Below, piece by piece: positions 9,284 through 18,966 of a stretch of DNA of 64,000 bases (its first letter is position 1; every line of letters starts with the position of its first letter). The notes below the pieces were generated by a model, which was given only the letters and a program-made list of their open reading frames with translations, was not told the origin of the DNA and made no database searches. The stretch comes from Proteus mirabilis ATCC 29906. Its GTDB lineage: Bacteria > Pseudomonadota > Gammaproteobacteria > Enterobacterales > Enterobacteriaceae. Location of the stretch: positions 69,888-133,887 of the forward strand of contig NZ_GG668582.1 of NCBI RefSeq assembly GCF_000160755.1, written 5' to 3'. A program made the position numbers and the translations under genes.

Positions 9284-10309
9284 CTACTGCCAATCTAAAA
9301 TTACTTTGCCCGATTGACCAGAACGCATAATATCAAAGCCTTTTTGGAATTCATCGATAGGAAATTGATGAGTAATAATCGGTGAGAGATCAAGACCCGA
9401 CTGGATCAGCGCCGCCATCTTATACCATGTTTCAAACATCTCACGACCATAAATACCTTTAATAAATAATCCTTTAAAAATGACTTGTCCCCAATCAATA
9501 GCCATATCTGAAGGAGGAATACCCAGTAAAGCAATACGACCACCATGATTCATCGTACTAAGCATGGTGCGAAAAGCCGGTGGCGCACCGGACATTTCTA
9601 ATCCAACATCAAAGCCTTCGGTCATACCTAATTCTTTCATCACATCTGTTAGATTTTCTTTGCTAACATTGACTGCTCGGGTGACACCCATTTTTTTAGC
9701 CAGATCAAGGCGGTATTCATTAACATCGGTGATCACCACATGGCGTGCCCCCACATGTTTACAGATTGCAGCCGCCATAATACCAATGGGTCCCGCACCT
9801 GAAACCAGTACATCTTCCCCCACTAAATCAAAAGATAACGCCGTGTGTACTGCGTTACCAAAGGGATCAAAAATAGCCGCCAGTTCATCCGGAATATTGT
9901 CAGGAATTTTAAATGCATTAAAGGCGGGAATAACCAGATATTCAGCAAAACAACCGGGACGATTTACGCCAACACCAATGGTATTACGGCATAAGTGTGT
10001 ACGCCCACCACGGCAATTACGACAATGACCGCAAGTAATATGCCCTTCCCCCGAGACGCGATCACCAATATTAAAACCTTTAACCTCTTGGCCAATAGCA
10101 ACAATCTCACCAATATATTCATGGCCAACCACCATGGGAACCGGTATGGTTTTTTGTGACCACTCATCCCAGTTATAAATATGAACATCTGTACCACAAA
10201 TGGCAGTTTTACGGATCTTGATCATCACATCGTTATGACCAAGCTCAGGTACGGGTACATCGGTCATCCAGATACCGGGTTGTGCTTTTAATTTTGACAA
10301 TGCTTTCAT
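9284..10309 (-). CDS. tdh: L-threonine 3-dehydrogenase
   Basis: Tdh oxidises L-threonine with NAD+ to 2-amino-3-ketobutyrate, which Kbl then splits to glycine and acetyl-CoA. It is a zinc medium-chain dehydrogenase of 341 residues, as in E. coli. The catalytic zinc site shows ICGTDVH and VVGHEYIG. The structural zinc site is the four-cysteine [15 protein letters not shown]. The NAD fold has [11 protein letters not shown] near residue 170. It lies 9 bases downstream of kbl and forms the usual kbl-tdh operon. Confidence 0.97.
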   Translation of the reverse strand: MKALSKLKAQPGIWMTDVPVPELGHNDVMIKIRKTAICGTDVHIYNWDEWSQKTIPVPMVVGHEYIGEIVAIGQEVKGFNIGDRVSGEGHITCGHCRNCRGGRTHLCRNTIGVGVNRPGCFAEYLVIPAFNAFKIPDNIPDELAAIFDPFGNAVHTALSFDLVGEDVLVSGAGPIGIMAAAICKHVGARHVVITDVNEYRLDLAKKMGVTRAVNVSKENLTDVMKELGMTEGFDVGLEMSGAPPAFRTMLSTMNHGGRIALLGIPPSDMAIDWGQVIFKGLFIKGIYGREMFETWYKMAALIQSGLDLSPIITHQFPIDEFQKGFDIMRSGQSGKVILDWQ

Positions 10310-10318
10310 ATTAGAACC

Positions 10319-11518
10319 TTATGCAATCACATTAAGTTGCTTACCGATTTTAATAAATGCAGCAACAGCACGTTCAATTTGTTCTGGGGTGTGTGCCGCT
10401 GACATTTGTGTACGAATACGTGCTTGCCCTTGTGGTACTACTGGGTAGAAAAAGCCGGTGACATAAATACCTTCATCAAGTAAACGTGCTGCAAATTGTT
10501 GCGCTAATTTGGCATCTCCTAACATCACAGGAATAATCGCGTGATCAGCCCCCGCCAAAGTAAAACCTGCTGCCGTCATTTTTTCACGAAAAAGTGCTGC
10601 GTTACGCCATAAACGAGCGCGCAGTTCATCCCCTGATTTCAGCATATCTAAAACTGCAATAGAGGCGCTCACAATCGCAGGGGCTAAAGAATTTGAGAAT
10701 AGATAAGGACGAGAGCGTTGACGTAACCACTCCACCACTTCTTTACGAGCTGCGGTATAACCACCCGATGCGCCACCTAAAGCTTTACCTAATGTTCCTG
10801 TGATGATATCGACGCGATCTAATACATCACAATACTCATGAGTACCGCGCCCTTGTGCGCCGACAAAACCCACCGCATGCGAGTCATCCACCATCACTAA
10901 TGCGCCATATTCGTCAGCCAAATCACAGATACTTTTTAGATCAGCAATCACCCCATCCATAGAGAACACCCCATCGGTGACAATCATAATATGGCGGGCA
11001 TTATCTGCTTTGGCCTGTTCAAGTTGGGCACGTAACGCCACCATATCGTTATTGGCATAGCGATAACGCTTGGCTTTACATAAACGAACACCATCAATAA
11101 TCGATGCGTGATTTAGCGCATCAGAAATAATTGCATCTTCAGATCCCATCAGTGTTTCAAATAACCCACCATTGGCATCAAAACAAGAGGAGTACAAAAT
11201 GGCATCTTCCATACCCAAAAATTCAGCGATGTTCTTTTCTAATGTTTTATGTAGATCTTGCGTTCCGCAGATAAAACGCACCGACGCCATACCAAAACCG
11301 TGGCTATCCATTCCCGCTTTCGCCGCTGCAATAAGTTGTGGATGGTTAGCTAAACCTAAGTAGTTATTGGCACAAAAGTTAATAACATGACTACCATCAG
11401 CAACCGCAATATCGGCACTTTGCGAAGAAGTGATGATCCGCTCATTTTTAAATAAGCCATCTTGACGTGTTTGTTCGAGTTGTTGATTAATTTGTTGATA
11501 GAAAGAGTGAGTAGACAT
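10319..11518 (-). CDS. kbl: Glycine C-acetyltransferase (2-amino-3-ketobutyrate CoA ligase)
   Basis: Kbl is a PLP enzyme of the alpha-oxoamine synthase family that converts 2-amino-3-ketobutyrate plus CoA to glycine and acetyl-CoA. Conserved parts are [13 protein letters not shown], the [11 protein letters not shown] aspartate-histidine segment and the PLP lysine in [15 protein letters not shown]. Length is 399 residues against 398 in E. coli. It is the first gene of kbl-tdh and is divergent from hldD, with 267 bases between that must hold both promoters. Confidence 0.97.
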   Translation of the reverse strand: MSTHSFYQQINQQLEQTRQDGLFKNERIITSSQSADIAVADGSHVINFCANNYLGLANHPQLIAAAKAGMDSHGFGMASVRFICGTQDLHKTLEKNIAEFLGMEDAILYSSCFDANGGLFETLMGSEDAIISDALNHASIIDGVRLCKAKRYRYANNDMVALRAQLEQAKADNARHIMIVTDGVFSMDGVIADLKSICDLADEYGALVMVDDSHAVGFVGAQGRGTHEYCDVLDRVDIITGTLGKALGGASGGYTAARKEVVEWLRQRSRPYLFSNSLAPAIVSASIAVLDMLKSGDELRARLWRNAALFREKMTAAGFTLAGADHAIIPVMLGDAKLAQQFAARLLDEGIYVTGFFYPVVPQGQARIRTQMSAAHTPEQIERAVAAFIKIGKQLNVIA

Positions 11519-11785
11519 GCTTTCTCCTAAGGCAGAGACGAAAAGAGATAAGAGCTAGAGTTGACTATAATATAATCATTATTGTTTCTTATTTTATGCT
11601 TTTGTTCGATTAAAAACGACAAATGTAAATAAATAATGTTATTTATGTAATTAAGATCACTAATAATCACTGCGATTTTCAAGAATTTCACTCTACTCTT
11701 CTATGATGAATGCTACCGTTCACGCTGTTCAGTGTTATTATAGTTGCAGAGCTAATTTTTAGATTTTATATAAAGGGGTAGCCAT

Positions 11786-12724
11786 ATGATTATCGTCACT
11801 GGCGGTGCAGGTTTTATCGGCAGCAATATTGTTAAAGCATTAAATGATGAAGGTTATACCGATATTTTAGTGGTTGATAACCTAAAAGATGGCACAAAAT
11901 TTGTGAATCTTGTCGATCTTAATATCGCTGACTATATGGATAAAGAAGACTTTATTGCCAGTATTGTAGCCGGTGATGATTTTGGTGATATTGATGCCGT
12001 ATTCCATGAAGGAGCATGCTCTTCTACTACCGAATGGGATGGCAAATATATGATGGATAATAACTATCAATATTCTAAAGAGTTATTGCATTATTGCCTC
12101 GATCGCCAAATTCCTTTCTTATATGCTTCTTCTGCTGCCACTTATGGTGGCCGTACTGATCATTTTATTGAAGAAAGAAAATATGAAGCCCCACTTAATG
12201 TGTATGGCTACTCTAAATTCTTATTTGATGAATATGTGCGCCAAATTTTACCTGAAGCACAATCTATGGTGTGTGGTTTCCGTTATTTCAATGTGTATGG
12301 CCCCCGTGAAGGGCATAAAGGCAGTATGGCCAGTGTCGCCTTCCATTTAAATACACAAGTCAATGACGGGCAAAATCCCAAATTATTTGAAGGTAGTGAA
12401 ACCTTCCAACGTGACTTTATTTATGTAGGTGATGTGGCTGCGGTTAATTTATGGTTCTGGCGCAACAATGTCTCCGGTATTTATAATTGTGGTACCGGCC
12501 GCGCAGAATCGTTCCAAGCCGTGGCTGATGCAGTTATCGCTTATCATAACGATAAAGAGCTCTCTGTGGAGCATATTGAATTCCCTGAGAAACTCAAAGG
12601 TCGTTATCAAGCCTTTACACAAGCTGATCTGACAAATCTACGCAAAGCAGGCTACAGCGCACCTTTTAAAACGGTCGCAGAAGGTGTTGCTCTTTATATG
12701 CAATGGTTAAATCAGGATAAGTAA
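11786..12724 (+). CDS. hldD: ADP-L-glycero-D-manno-heptose 6-epimerase
   Basis: HldD inverts C6 of ADP-D,D-heptose to give the L,D form, the donor for the heptoses of the LPS inner core. It is an extended short-chain dehydrogenase: the NADP loop GGAGFIGSN is at residues 6-14, the catalytic pair is in [11 protein letters not shown], and CSSTTEWDG and [11 protein letters not shown] are typical. Length is 312 residues. A good ribosome-binding site AAAGGGG precedes the ATG. It heads the hldD-waaF-waaC operon. Confidence 0.97.
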   Translation: MIIVTGGAGFIGSNIVKALNDEGYTDILVVDNLKDGTKFVNLVDLNIADYMDKEDFIASIVAGDDFGDIDAVFHEGACSSTTEWDGKYMMDNNYQYSKELLHYCLDRQIPFLYASSAATYGGRTDHFIEERKYEAPLNVYGYSKFLFDEYVRQILPEAQSMVCGFRYFNVYGPREGHKGSMASVAFHLNTQVNDGQNPKLFEGSETFQRDFIYVGDVAAVNLWFWRNNVSGIYNCGTGRAESFQAVADAVIAYHNDKELSVEHIEFPEKLKGRYQAFTQADLTNLRKAGYSAPFKTVAEGVALYMQWLNQDK

Positions 12725-12733
12725 TCGCGGTTT

Positions 12734-13786
12734 ATGAAAATTTTTGTGGTAGGGCCTTCTTGGGTTGGGGATATGATGATGTCCCAAAGCCTATATCGTA
12801 CATTAAAAGCGTTACATCCCGCGGCAACTATTGATGTGATGGCACCCGCTTGGTGTCGTCCATTATTAGAGAAAATGCCCGAGGTCGATAATGCCATTGC
12901 TATGCCTTTAGGTCACGGTGCCTTAGCAATTGGTGAGCGTCGCCGCTTAGGTAAACAACTAAAAGCCAAAGGTTATACTCATGCTTATGTTTTACCTAAC
13001 TCATTTAAATCTGCTTTAGTGCCTTTCTTTGCCGCTATTCCTAAACGTACTGGCTGGCGAGGAGAAATGCGTTATGGATTATTAAATGATTTACGCCCAT
13101 TGGATAAAGCTGCATTTCCATTAATGGTAGAGCGTTATGTCGCGCTAGCTTACGATAAACAGCAGGTACATTCAGCCGCAGAGTTACCAAAGCCGTTATT
13201 ATGGCCAAAACTGGCTGTCTCTGACAAAGATATCACTACCACACTTAAGCACTTTTCATTATCTACACAGCGCCTTGCTATCGGTTTTTGTCCGGGGGCG
13301 GAATTTGGTCCAGCTAAACGCTGGCCTCATTACCACTACGCGACATTAGCCCAGAAACTTATTAGCGAATATGGCTATCAGATTTTCTTATTCGGTTCAC
13401 AAAAAGATAAGCCTGCAGGGGAAGAGATCAAACACGCCTTAACCCCCGATGCCCAAGCTGCTTGTATTAATCTGGCCGGTGAGACTTCTCTTGAGCAAGC
13501 CGTTAACCTCATTGCCGCTTGTAAAGCCGTGGTCAGTAACGATTCTGGCTTAATGCATGTCGCCGCAGCATTAGAGCGTCCATTAGTTGCCCTTTATGGC
13601 CCAAGTAGTCCCGACTTTACCCCCCCGTTATCTGATAAAGCCCGTGTTATTCGTTTAATTACTGGCTATCACAAAGTGCGTAAAGGCGATGCTGAACAAG
13701 GTTATCACCAAAGCTTAATCGACATTCAACCGGAACAAGTCTTTAGCGAACTCGAGCAATTACTCGCTACGGAGCCATCGCTATGA
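12734..13786 (+). CDS. waaF: LPS heptosyltransferase II
   Basis: WaaF adds the second L,D-heptose to the first heptose of the LPS inner core on the cytoplasmic face of the inner membrane. It is a GT9 protein of 350 residues with the start VGPSWVGDMMMSQSL, the acceptor-side FCPGAEFGPAKRWP, and the ADP-heptose-binding VSNDSGLMHVAAAL followed by ALYGPSSPDFTPP. It lies 9 bases after hldD, and its stop overlaps the waaC start by 4 bases (ATGA). Confidence 0.96.
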   Translation: MKIFVVGPSWVGDMMMSQSLYRTLKALHPAATIDVMAPAWCRPLLEKMPEVDNAIAMPLGHGALAIGERRRLGKQLKAKGYTHAYVLPNSFKSALVPFFAAIPKRTGWRGEMRYGLLNDLRPLDKAAFPLMVERYVALAYDKQQVHSAAELPKPLLWPKLAVSDKDITTTLKHFSLSTQRLAIGFCPGAEFGPAKRWPHYHYATLAQKLISEYGYQIFLFGSQKDKPAGEEIKHALTPDAQAACINLAGETSLEQAVNLIAACKAVVSNDSGLMHVAAALERPLVALYGPSSPDFTPPLSDKARVIRLITGYHKVRKGDAEQGYHQSLIDIQPEQVFSELEQLLATEPSL

Positions 13787-14742
13787 AGCGGGTACTGATT
13801 GTTAAAACCTCTTCCATGGGGGATGTACTGCATACCCTACCAGCATTAACTGATGCAAGAGCAGCATATCCTGAGATCTGTTTTGATTGGGCCGTTGAAG
13901 AGGGTTTTGCACAAATTCCAAGCTGGCACCCAGCTGTTGATACCGTTATTCCTGTCGCAATACGCCGTTGGCGTAAAAACTGGTTTAGTGCGCCTATTCG
14001 CGCTGAGCGTGCACAATTTCGTCACGCGATACAAGCACATCACTATGATGCGGTGATTGATGCCCAAGGTTTACTAAAAAGCGCTTTTTTAGTTACACGC
14101 TATGCGAAAGGCACTAAACACGGCTATTCTCGTCAAAGTGCTAGAGAGCCTTTAGCGAGTTTTTTCTATAATATTCGCCACAATGTCAGTAAAAAAATGC
14201 ATGCGGTAGAGCGTATCCGCCAGCTATTTGCCCTCAGCCTTAATTACCCACTCCCCACTACTCAAGGGGACTATGGTATAGCACAGCATTTTCTCTCATT
14301 ACCCGCTATTGATAAACGCCCTTATTTAGTCTTCTTACACGCCACTACCCGTGATGAGAAACATTGGCCCGAGACCCATTGGCGAGAGTTAATTGCATTA
14401 TTGGCGAATTCAGATTTGCGTATCAAACTACCTTGGGGCGCAGAGCATGAACATCAGCGTGCAATACGCCTTGCACAAGGTTTTGACTATGTTGATGTAT
14501 TACCCAAAATGTCGCTCGCAGAAGTAGCTCAAGTGATTGCTGGAGCGCAAAGTGTCGTTTCTGTCGATACCGGATTAAGCCATTTAACCGCAGCCTTAGA
14601 TAAGCCGAATATTACCCTTTTTGGCCCTACCGATCCGGGATTAATCGGCGGTTATGGTAAGGCACAAAGGTCGTTAAAAGCAGCAGGTGGGGATATTGGG
14701 GAGATCACGCCTCAAAAGGTTTTTAATATACTTAAGATTTAA
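13783..14742 (+). CDS. waaC: LPS heptosyltransferase I
   Basis: WaaC transfers the first L,D-heptose onto Kdo2-lipid A. It is a GT9 enzyme of 319 residues with the hallmark VKTSSMGDVLHTLPAL at the start, LHATTRDEKHWPE in the middle and VSVDTGLSHLTAALDKP plus LFGPTDPGLIGGYG near the end. It overlaps waaF by 4 bases and is the last gene of the hldD operon. It is convergent with the large minus-strand core operon, with only 16 bases between the two stops. Confidence 0.96.
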   Translation: MKRVLIVKTSSMGDVLHTLPALTDARAAYPEICFDWAVEEGFAQIPSWHPAVDTVIPVAIRRWRKNWFSAPIRAERAQFRHAIQAHHYDAVIDAQGLLKSAFLVTRYAKGTKHGYSRQSAREPLASFFYNIRHNVSKKMHAVERIRQLFALSLNYPLPTTQGDYGIAQHFLSLPAIDKRPYLVFLHATTRDEKHWPETHWRELIALLANSDLRIKLPWGAEHEHQRAIRLAQGFDYVDVLPKMSLAEVAQVIAGAQSVVSVDTGLSHLTAALDKPNITLFGPTDPGLIGGYGKAQRSLKAAGGDIGEITPQKVFNILKI

Positions 14743-14758
14743 CCCAATACCCTAAAAG

Positions 14759-15835
14759 TTATTTATCTTTTAGGGTGTTATTTACTGCAGTTAGAACCTC
14801 ATCAACAGTAATCAAATCCATCGAAAGTGCTCTATTTTCATCTTGTTGCGGGATCTTATGGATAATAGTATGAATATCAAGATCTTGATAAGGTCCTGTC
14901 CACTTTGGATTTGCGGTTACAAATAAACTTACCGTAGGTACTTGTAATGCTATTGCCAAATGTAGCGGGCCGGTGTCTCCCGTAACTAATACCGCCATGG
15001 TTTTTATTTGACTTAACAGATCAGGTAGTGAGGTTTTTCCTACCAGATTTTCTATATTTTGATGATATCTTTCAGGTAATAAAGCAAAAAACTCTTCTGG
15101 CAATTCCAGCTCTCTCGATGAACCTATTAGCTTTATTTGTAATGATGGCGCACTATCAATTAATTTTTTCGCTAATTCCACAAAAGATCCAACAGGCCAT
15201 CTACGCTCTTGTGTGGATGCTCCCATCTGAAAACCAACAATGCTATTTTTACTTTGAGCTAATGATTCTATTTTACAAGGGAGCTCCATTCTAGTATCAG
15301 TACTATCAATTCCTAAATAACCAATAATATCAAGTTTACTTTGAATAACATGACCTCCAGCTGGATTATGATCAGCAATAATCCATTTTTGAAACCATTT
15401 AGGAATAATATCTGATGTATTACGTAAAATATATTGGCAACCTGCCATCACGGCAAATAATACGTCATAAGGAAGGTGGGAATGTAAAATAATCGCTAAC
15501 TCAGGTTTATACTTTTTAGCTTGTAAAGCCACCGGTAACAAGTTTCTGATCTTATTATCCCAATACACCACACTATCTATTTGCTCATAGTTTTCCACTA
15601 ATAGCTTATTTTTTACACTAGAAACCAGTGTGATATGTGCATCAGGATAATGTGCACGAATTGCTCTGATGGCTGGGGTATTAAACATAAAATCCCCCAG
15701 CGCCGTGGTTGAAAAAATAACAATACTGTTAAATTTGATATCAGATGAAAATGTTGCCGTTTTTTTCATCTTACCAAAGAGTGGGTTATAGAGATTTAAA
15801 AAATAGTGCACCCATTTTAATTTCTTTAACTTCAT
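14759..15835 (-). CDS. GT9 heptosyltransferase-like protein, LPS core
   Basis: A 358-residue GT9 protein: FSTTALGDFMFNTPAIRAIR near residue 41, GFQMGASTQERRWP in the middle and LVTGDTGPLHLAIALQVP toward the end. The family transfers heptose from ADP-heptose. Two strain-variable heptosyltransferases (WamA and WamC) are described in the P. mirabilis core region, and this may be one of them, but I cannot assign which. It is the last gene of the waaQ operon and starts one base after the deacetylase stop codon. Confidence 0.8.
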   Translation of the reverse strand: MKLKKLKWVHYFLNLYNPLFGKMKKTATFSSDIKFNSIVIFSTTALGDFMFNTPAIRAIRAHYPDAHITLVSSVKNKLLVENYEQIDSVVYWDNKIRNLLPVALQAKKYKPELAIILHSHLPYDVLFAVMAGCQYILRNTSDIIPKWFQKWIIADHNPAGGHVIQSKLDIIGYLGIDSTDTRMELPCKIESLAQSKNSIVGFQMGASTQERRWPVGSFVELAKKLIDSAPSLQIKLIGSSRELELPEEFFALLPERYHQNIENLVGKTSLPDLLSQIKTMAVLVTGDTGPLHLAIALQVPTVSLFVTANPKWTGPYQDLDIHTIIHKIPQQDENRALSMDLITVDEVLTAVNNTLKDK

Positions 15836-15836
15836 C

Positions 15837-16799
15837 TTATTTTGCCTGCACTTTATTTTGATAATACTCAGCCAATGTCATTCCCTGTACTTTATCTTGT
15901 AAGAAATTAAATAGTGTTTCTAAATCATTATATAAGCCATCAATATCTTGTTCTGTTCTAAAAGTAGGGCTTCCACCAGGCATAAACTCAGAAGAGTGCA
16001 ACATAAATTCAATATGAGAGTGACCTTGGGCTAAAGATTTTTGTGCCACTTCAATCATTTGCTGTGCATTTCCCCCTTTAGGGCGTAACCAATTCACTGA
16101 AGGTGAGCGTTGTTTACCTCTTAGCCTATCGTACCCTTGCTTAATTTTATTCATAAAAGGGGAATGTTTATATTGAATACTCATTGGCACTTCAAGTAAC
16201 GTTGAATCCCCTGCTTTGCTGATATCATTAACATCCATAAAGTATGCATGGCTTGGGAAATTACTGTAATCTGTACCGCCGGATTGTGCCGGATCACCTT
16301 TAGTAAAACGCCAATCGACTTTGGGTGTGACCGAGCAATCGACTTGATAACCAAATTCAATCAATAGCTGCGCATAAGTTTCATTTAATGCCCAACGCCC
16401 AGCACGGTGACTTAACATTTTTGTTTGTAGTTTATTTTCTAGTAAGTCAGTCATAAAGGCAATTTTGTCGCGCATTTGCGATTTGGGGTATTCAATTAAA
16501 TAAGGCTGATAATGGAGATCATTGTCCGTTAACGCAACAAGTGGGGGACTATTCCATGCATGAAGGTGCATACCAATTTCCCCAGTGTTACGGGCTATCA
16601 CATCTTGTGCAAACTCAATATAGGCTTCATCTATTGCCATTTCATAGTTGGTTAGCCAAACGGGTTTAAATTGAAAACGTTCGCAAAGTTGCTGAAAACG
16701 GGGTAAAAAATGCGTATTTTGCGTAGTAATATTATGCTCATTTTCCCAAAGATTATCGCCTTCGGTATCTAATGTGATAATAAATGCTGGTTTTTTCAT
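15837..16799 (-). CDS. wabN: Polysaccharide deacetylase-like protein, probable LPS core GlcNAc deacetylase
   Basis: This 320-residue protein of the NodB-like deacetylase superfamily starts with FIITLDTEGDNLWE (metal-site aspartate at residue 11). It continues with GMHLHAWNSPP carrying the paired histidines, MLSHRAGRWALNE, and FMLHSSEFMPGG near the end. In Klebsiella, WabN removes the acetyl group from core GlcNAc after WabH adds it, and a common wabN is described for the P. mirabilis core. Its place in the same operon as wabG and wabH supports that role here. It overlaps the preceding glycosyltransferase gene by 4 bases. The assignment rests on fold and context. Confidence 0.7.
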   Translation of the reverse strand: MKKPAFIITLDTEGDNLWENEHNITTQNTHFLPRFQQLCERFQFKPVWLTNYEMAIDEAYIEFAQDVIARNTGEIGMHLHAWNSPPLVALTDNDLHYQPYLIEYPKSQMRDKIAFMTDLLENKLQTKMLSHRAGRWALNETYAQLLIEFGYQVDCSVTPKVDWRFTKGDPAQSGGTDYSNFPSHAYFMDVNDISKAGDSTLLEVPMSIQYKHSPFMNKIKQGYDRLRGKQRSPSVNWLRPKGGNAQQMIEVAQKSLAQGHSHIEFMLHSSEFMPGGSPTFRTEQDIDGLYNDLETLFNFLQDKVQGMTLAEYYQNKVQAK

Positions 16800-17887
16800 T
16801 GTATTTTTTTACTCTTTTTTTCAAAAAAATCTATCATGTTTTTTATGTAGACATCTCCATAAAATTTTTTAATCGATTTTTTTATTTTGCTGTATTCAGG
16901 TAAATCTAATCTACCATTGATGATATCATTTAATATTTTTAAAAATGATAATTCATCATTAACAGGGAATAATTGTCCATTATCTCCATCAATAATATCA
17001 GAAGGCCCAGTTAAACAGTCAGAGCTAACACAATAGATCCCATAAGATTGAGCTTCAATTAAGACCATGGGAAGTCCTTCATGAGTAGATGTCAATAAAC
17101 AAGCCGTGACTTCTTTAATATGATTTAATACATAATCCCAAGCATTATCTTGCCACCCATGAAAAATAACCTTTTTATCAATATGTAGTTTTTGGGCGAG
17201 AGAAAAAAGTTTACTTCTATCTTTCCCATCCCCCACTAAGTGTAGTTCCCAATTTCCCTTAAGTTTACCTAATGCATAGAACATAAATTCAAGATTTTTA
17301 CTTTCTTTAGACAATAATCTCCCAATATAAAGAAACTTAATCTTATTTGATGGACGATGAATTATCTTATCTGTTCTATCAACTGGATTATAAACCACAT
17401 TAATATGAGATTCTGGTACATTATGATTTAATAAGTATTTTTTATTACCCGAGCTAATTGGGATATGATAATTTACATTTAAAGTATATACTGCTTTATA
17501 TGCTGTCCATAATGATGTATGTATCCAAGAAAAAACAGGGATATTTCTCAATGAAAACTTAGAGGCTAAATTTGCTATATAACAACCAATAACATCTGAT
17601 GCAATAATAATATCTGGGTTGTCTTTCCTTAAGATACCTGATAATTTACATGAGAACATAAATCGTCTTATCTTATGATTTCTTATTTTACATCTTATAA
17701 ATCTTACATTTAGGTTTTTATGCCAATTTTCATTAATACATATATCTCTTTCTTTTAGAAGAATTATAGACAGGCTAATATTTGGATAGTGCTCTTTTAA
17801 TAAATCATTTAATTTATTAAAAACAACTTCCATACCTCCTAAGCCTTGCAATTCAATACCAACTATAACTATTTTTTTTATTGACAT
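16796..17887 (-). CDS. GT4 glycosyltransferase, WaaB-like
   Basis: A 363-residue GT-B protein resembling WaaB (UDP-Gal:LPS alpha-1,6-galactosyltransferase): a glycine-rich start GLGGMEVVFNKL, HIPISSGNKKYLL, the nucleotide-binding FLYIGRLLSKESKN, GWQDNAWDYV and the C-terminal TSTHEGLPMVLIEAQSYG followed by SSDCLTGPSDII. A galactosyltransferase (WamB) is known from P. mirabilis outer cores, so a galactosyl role is plausible but unproven. Base use is clearly more AT-rich than waaQ-wabG, suggesting later acquisition. It overlaps the upstream gene by 10 bases. Confidence 0.75.
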   Translation of the reverse strand: MSIKKIVIVGIELQGLGGMEVVFNKLNDLLKEHYPNISLSIILLKERDICINENWHKNLNVRFIRCKIRNHKIRRFMFSCKLSGILRKDNPDIIIASDVIGCYIANLASKFSLRNIPVFSWIHTSLWTAYKAVYTLNVNYHIPISSGNKKYLLNHNVPESHINVVYNPVDRTDKIIHRPSNKIKFLYIGRLLSKESKNLEFMFYALGKLKGNWELHLVGDGKDRSKLFSLAQKLHIDKKVIFHGWQDNAWDYVLNHIKEVTACLLTSTHEGLPMVLIEAQSYGIYCVSSDCLTGPSDIIDGDNGQLFPVNDELSFLKILNDIINGRLDLPEYSKIKKSIKKFYGDVYIKNMIDFFEKKSKKIQ

Positions 17888-18966
17888 AAATATTTATCCA
17901 CAAGAAAATCTAATTTAGATTTAATTAGGTCTATTGATATATCACTCACTTTACTATCTATTTTCTTCTGTGTTATCTGAATTGCTTTTTTATTATTAGG
18001 TGACCACATAAAATTATTTACATACTTACCATGATAATCATTTCCATATAAAGCGAGCGTAGGTTTATCAAAAGCAGTAGCAACATGCACAATAGATGTA
18101 TCTGGTGTTATAATTAAATCAGCATGTTTTATTATTGCTGACGCACTAATAAAATCTCCAATAGGATTACTTAAAAAACTATCGACCTGAAGATTAACTA
18201 AATCATCTTGACGCCCAATAAATATAATATTTACAGAATATTTTTTTAAATAAGAAATTATAAACAATAACTGCTCTTTTGAAATATCTCTTTTTTCTGA
18301 TGCAGAAAAAGGATTTATTACTACATTTTTTTTATAAGGTAAATTATTAATAAAATCTACTATACGATTTTCTACTATTTCAGGTATGTTAATCTCATAT
18401 TTAAGATCACCAAAAGGCACATTAAGAGCATCAAGCATTTTTTTATATCTTTCAATAACATGTGATGTATACTCATTATAATTAATATTTAAATTATAAG
18501 ATTTAATATTATTTTTATTAAAACCTACAACATTCCTAGCATTAATCAACCTTATAAACATCAAATATGGTATAGATATTAATTCTCCCATATCTATTAT
18601 AAGATCATAGTTATTCTTTCTTAACGTTAAAGCTAATTTTATTATAGAAAATAATTTCTCTTCATATGTATAGTGATCATTATATAAGTCAGAGTATTCA
18701 ATAACACAGAAATTACTTTTCCCAGTAACTATATCTATATTATATCCACTATTCTTTAGTTCTCTTAAGATTGATGTCGAAACAACCATATCGCCAATCT
18801 TGTCATCATCGCGCAAAAAAAGGACTTTAGGCTGCTTTTTCAAAGCGAAAGGCTTACGTGAAATAGGATCAATAAAAAATTTTGCGATGGCAAATTTTAC
18901 TTTTTTTAAAAAGTAGTTTTTTTGCCTATTTAGACGTCGAATTGTACTAAAACGTTTCTGACTCAT
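17878..18966 (-). CDS. AT-rich GT9 heptosyltransferase-like protein
   Basis: A 362-residue GT9 protein: LFLRDDDKIGDMVVSTSILREL near residue 50, NPFSASEKRDIS in the middle and IITPDTSIVHVATAFDKPTLALYGND toward the end match the heptosyltransferase pattern. The N-terminal 45 residues are basic and may aid membrane contact. The sequence is very rich in Ile, Asn, Lys and Tyr codons of AT type, the most AT-rich coding stretch of the core cluster, which indicates horizontal origin. The ATG overlaps the wabH stop (TAATG). It may match WamA or WamC; which one cannot be decided here. Confidence 0.75.
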   Translation of the reverse strand: MSQKRFSTIRRLNRQKNYFLKKVKFAIAKFFIDPISRKPFALKKQPKVLFLRDDDKIGDMVVSTSILRELKNSGYNIDIVTGKSNFCVIEYSDLYNDHYTYEEKLFSIIKLALTLRKNNYDLIIDMGELISIPYLMFIRLINARNVVGFNKNNIKSYNLNINYNEYTSHVIERYKKMLDALNVPFGDLKYEINIPEIVENRIVDFINNLPYKKNVVINPFSASEKRDISKEQLLFIISYLKKYSVNIIFIGRQDDLVNLQVDSFLSNPIGDFISASAIIKHADLIITPDTSIVHVATAFDKPTLALYGNDYHGKYVNNFMWSPNNKKAIQITQKKIDSKVSDISIDLIKSKLDFLVDKYLCQ

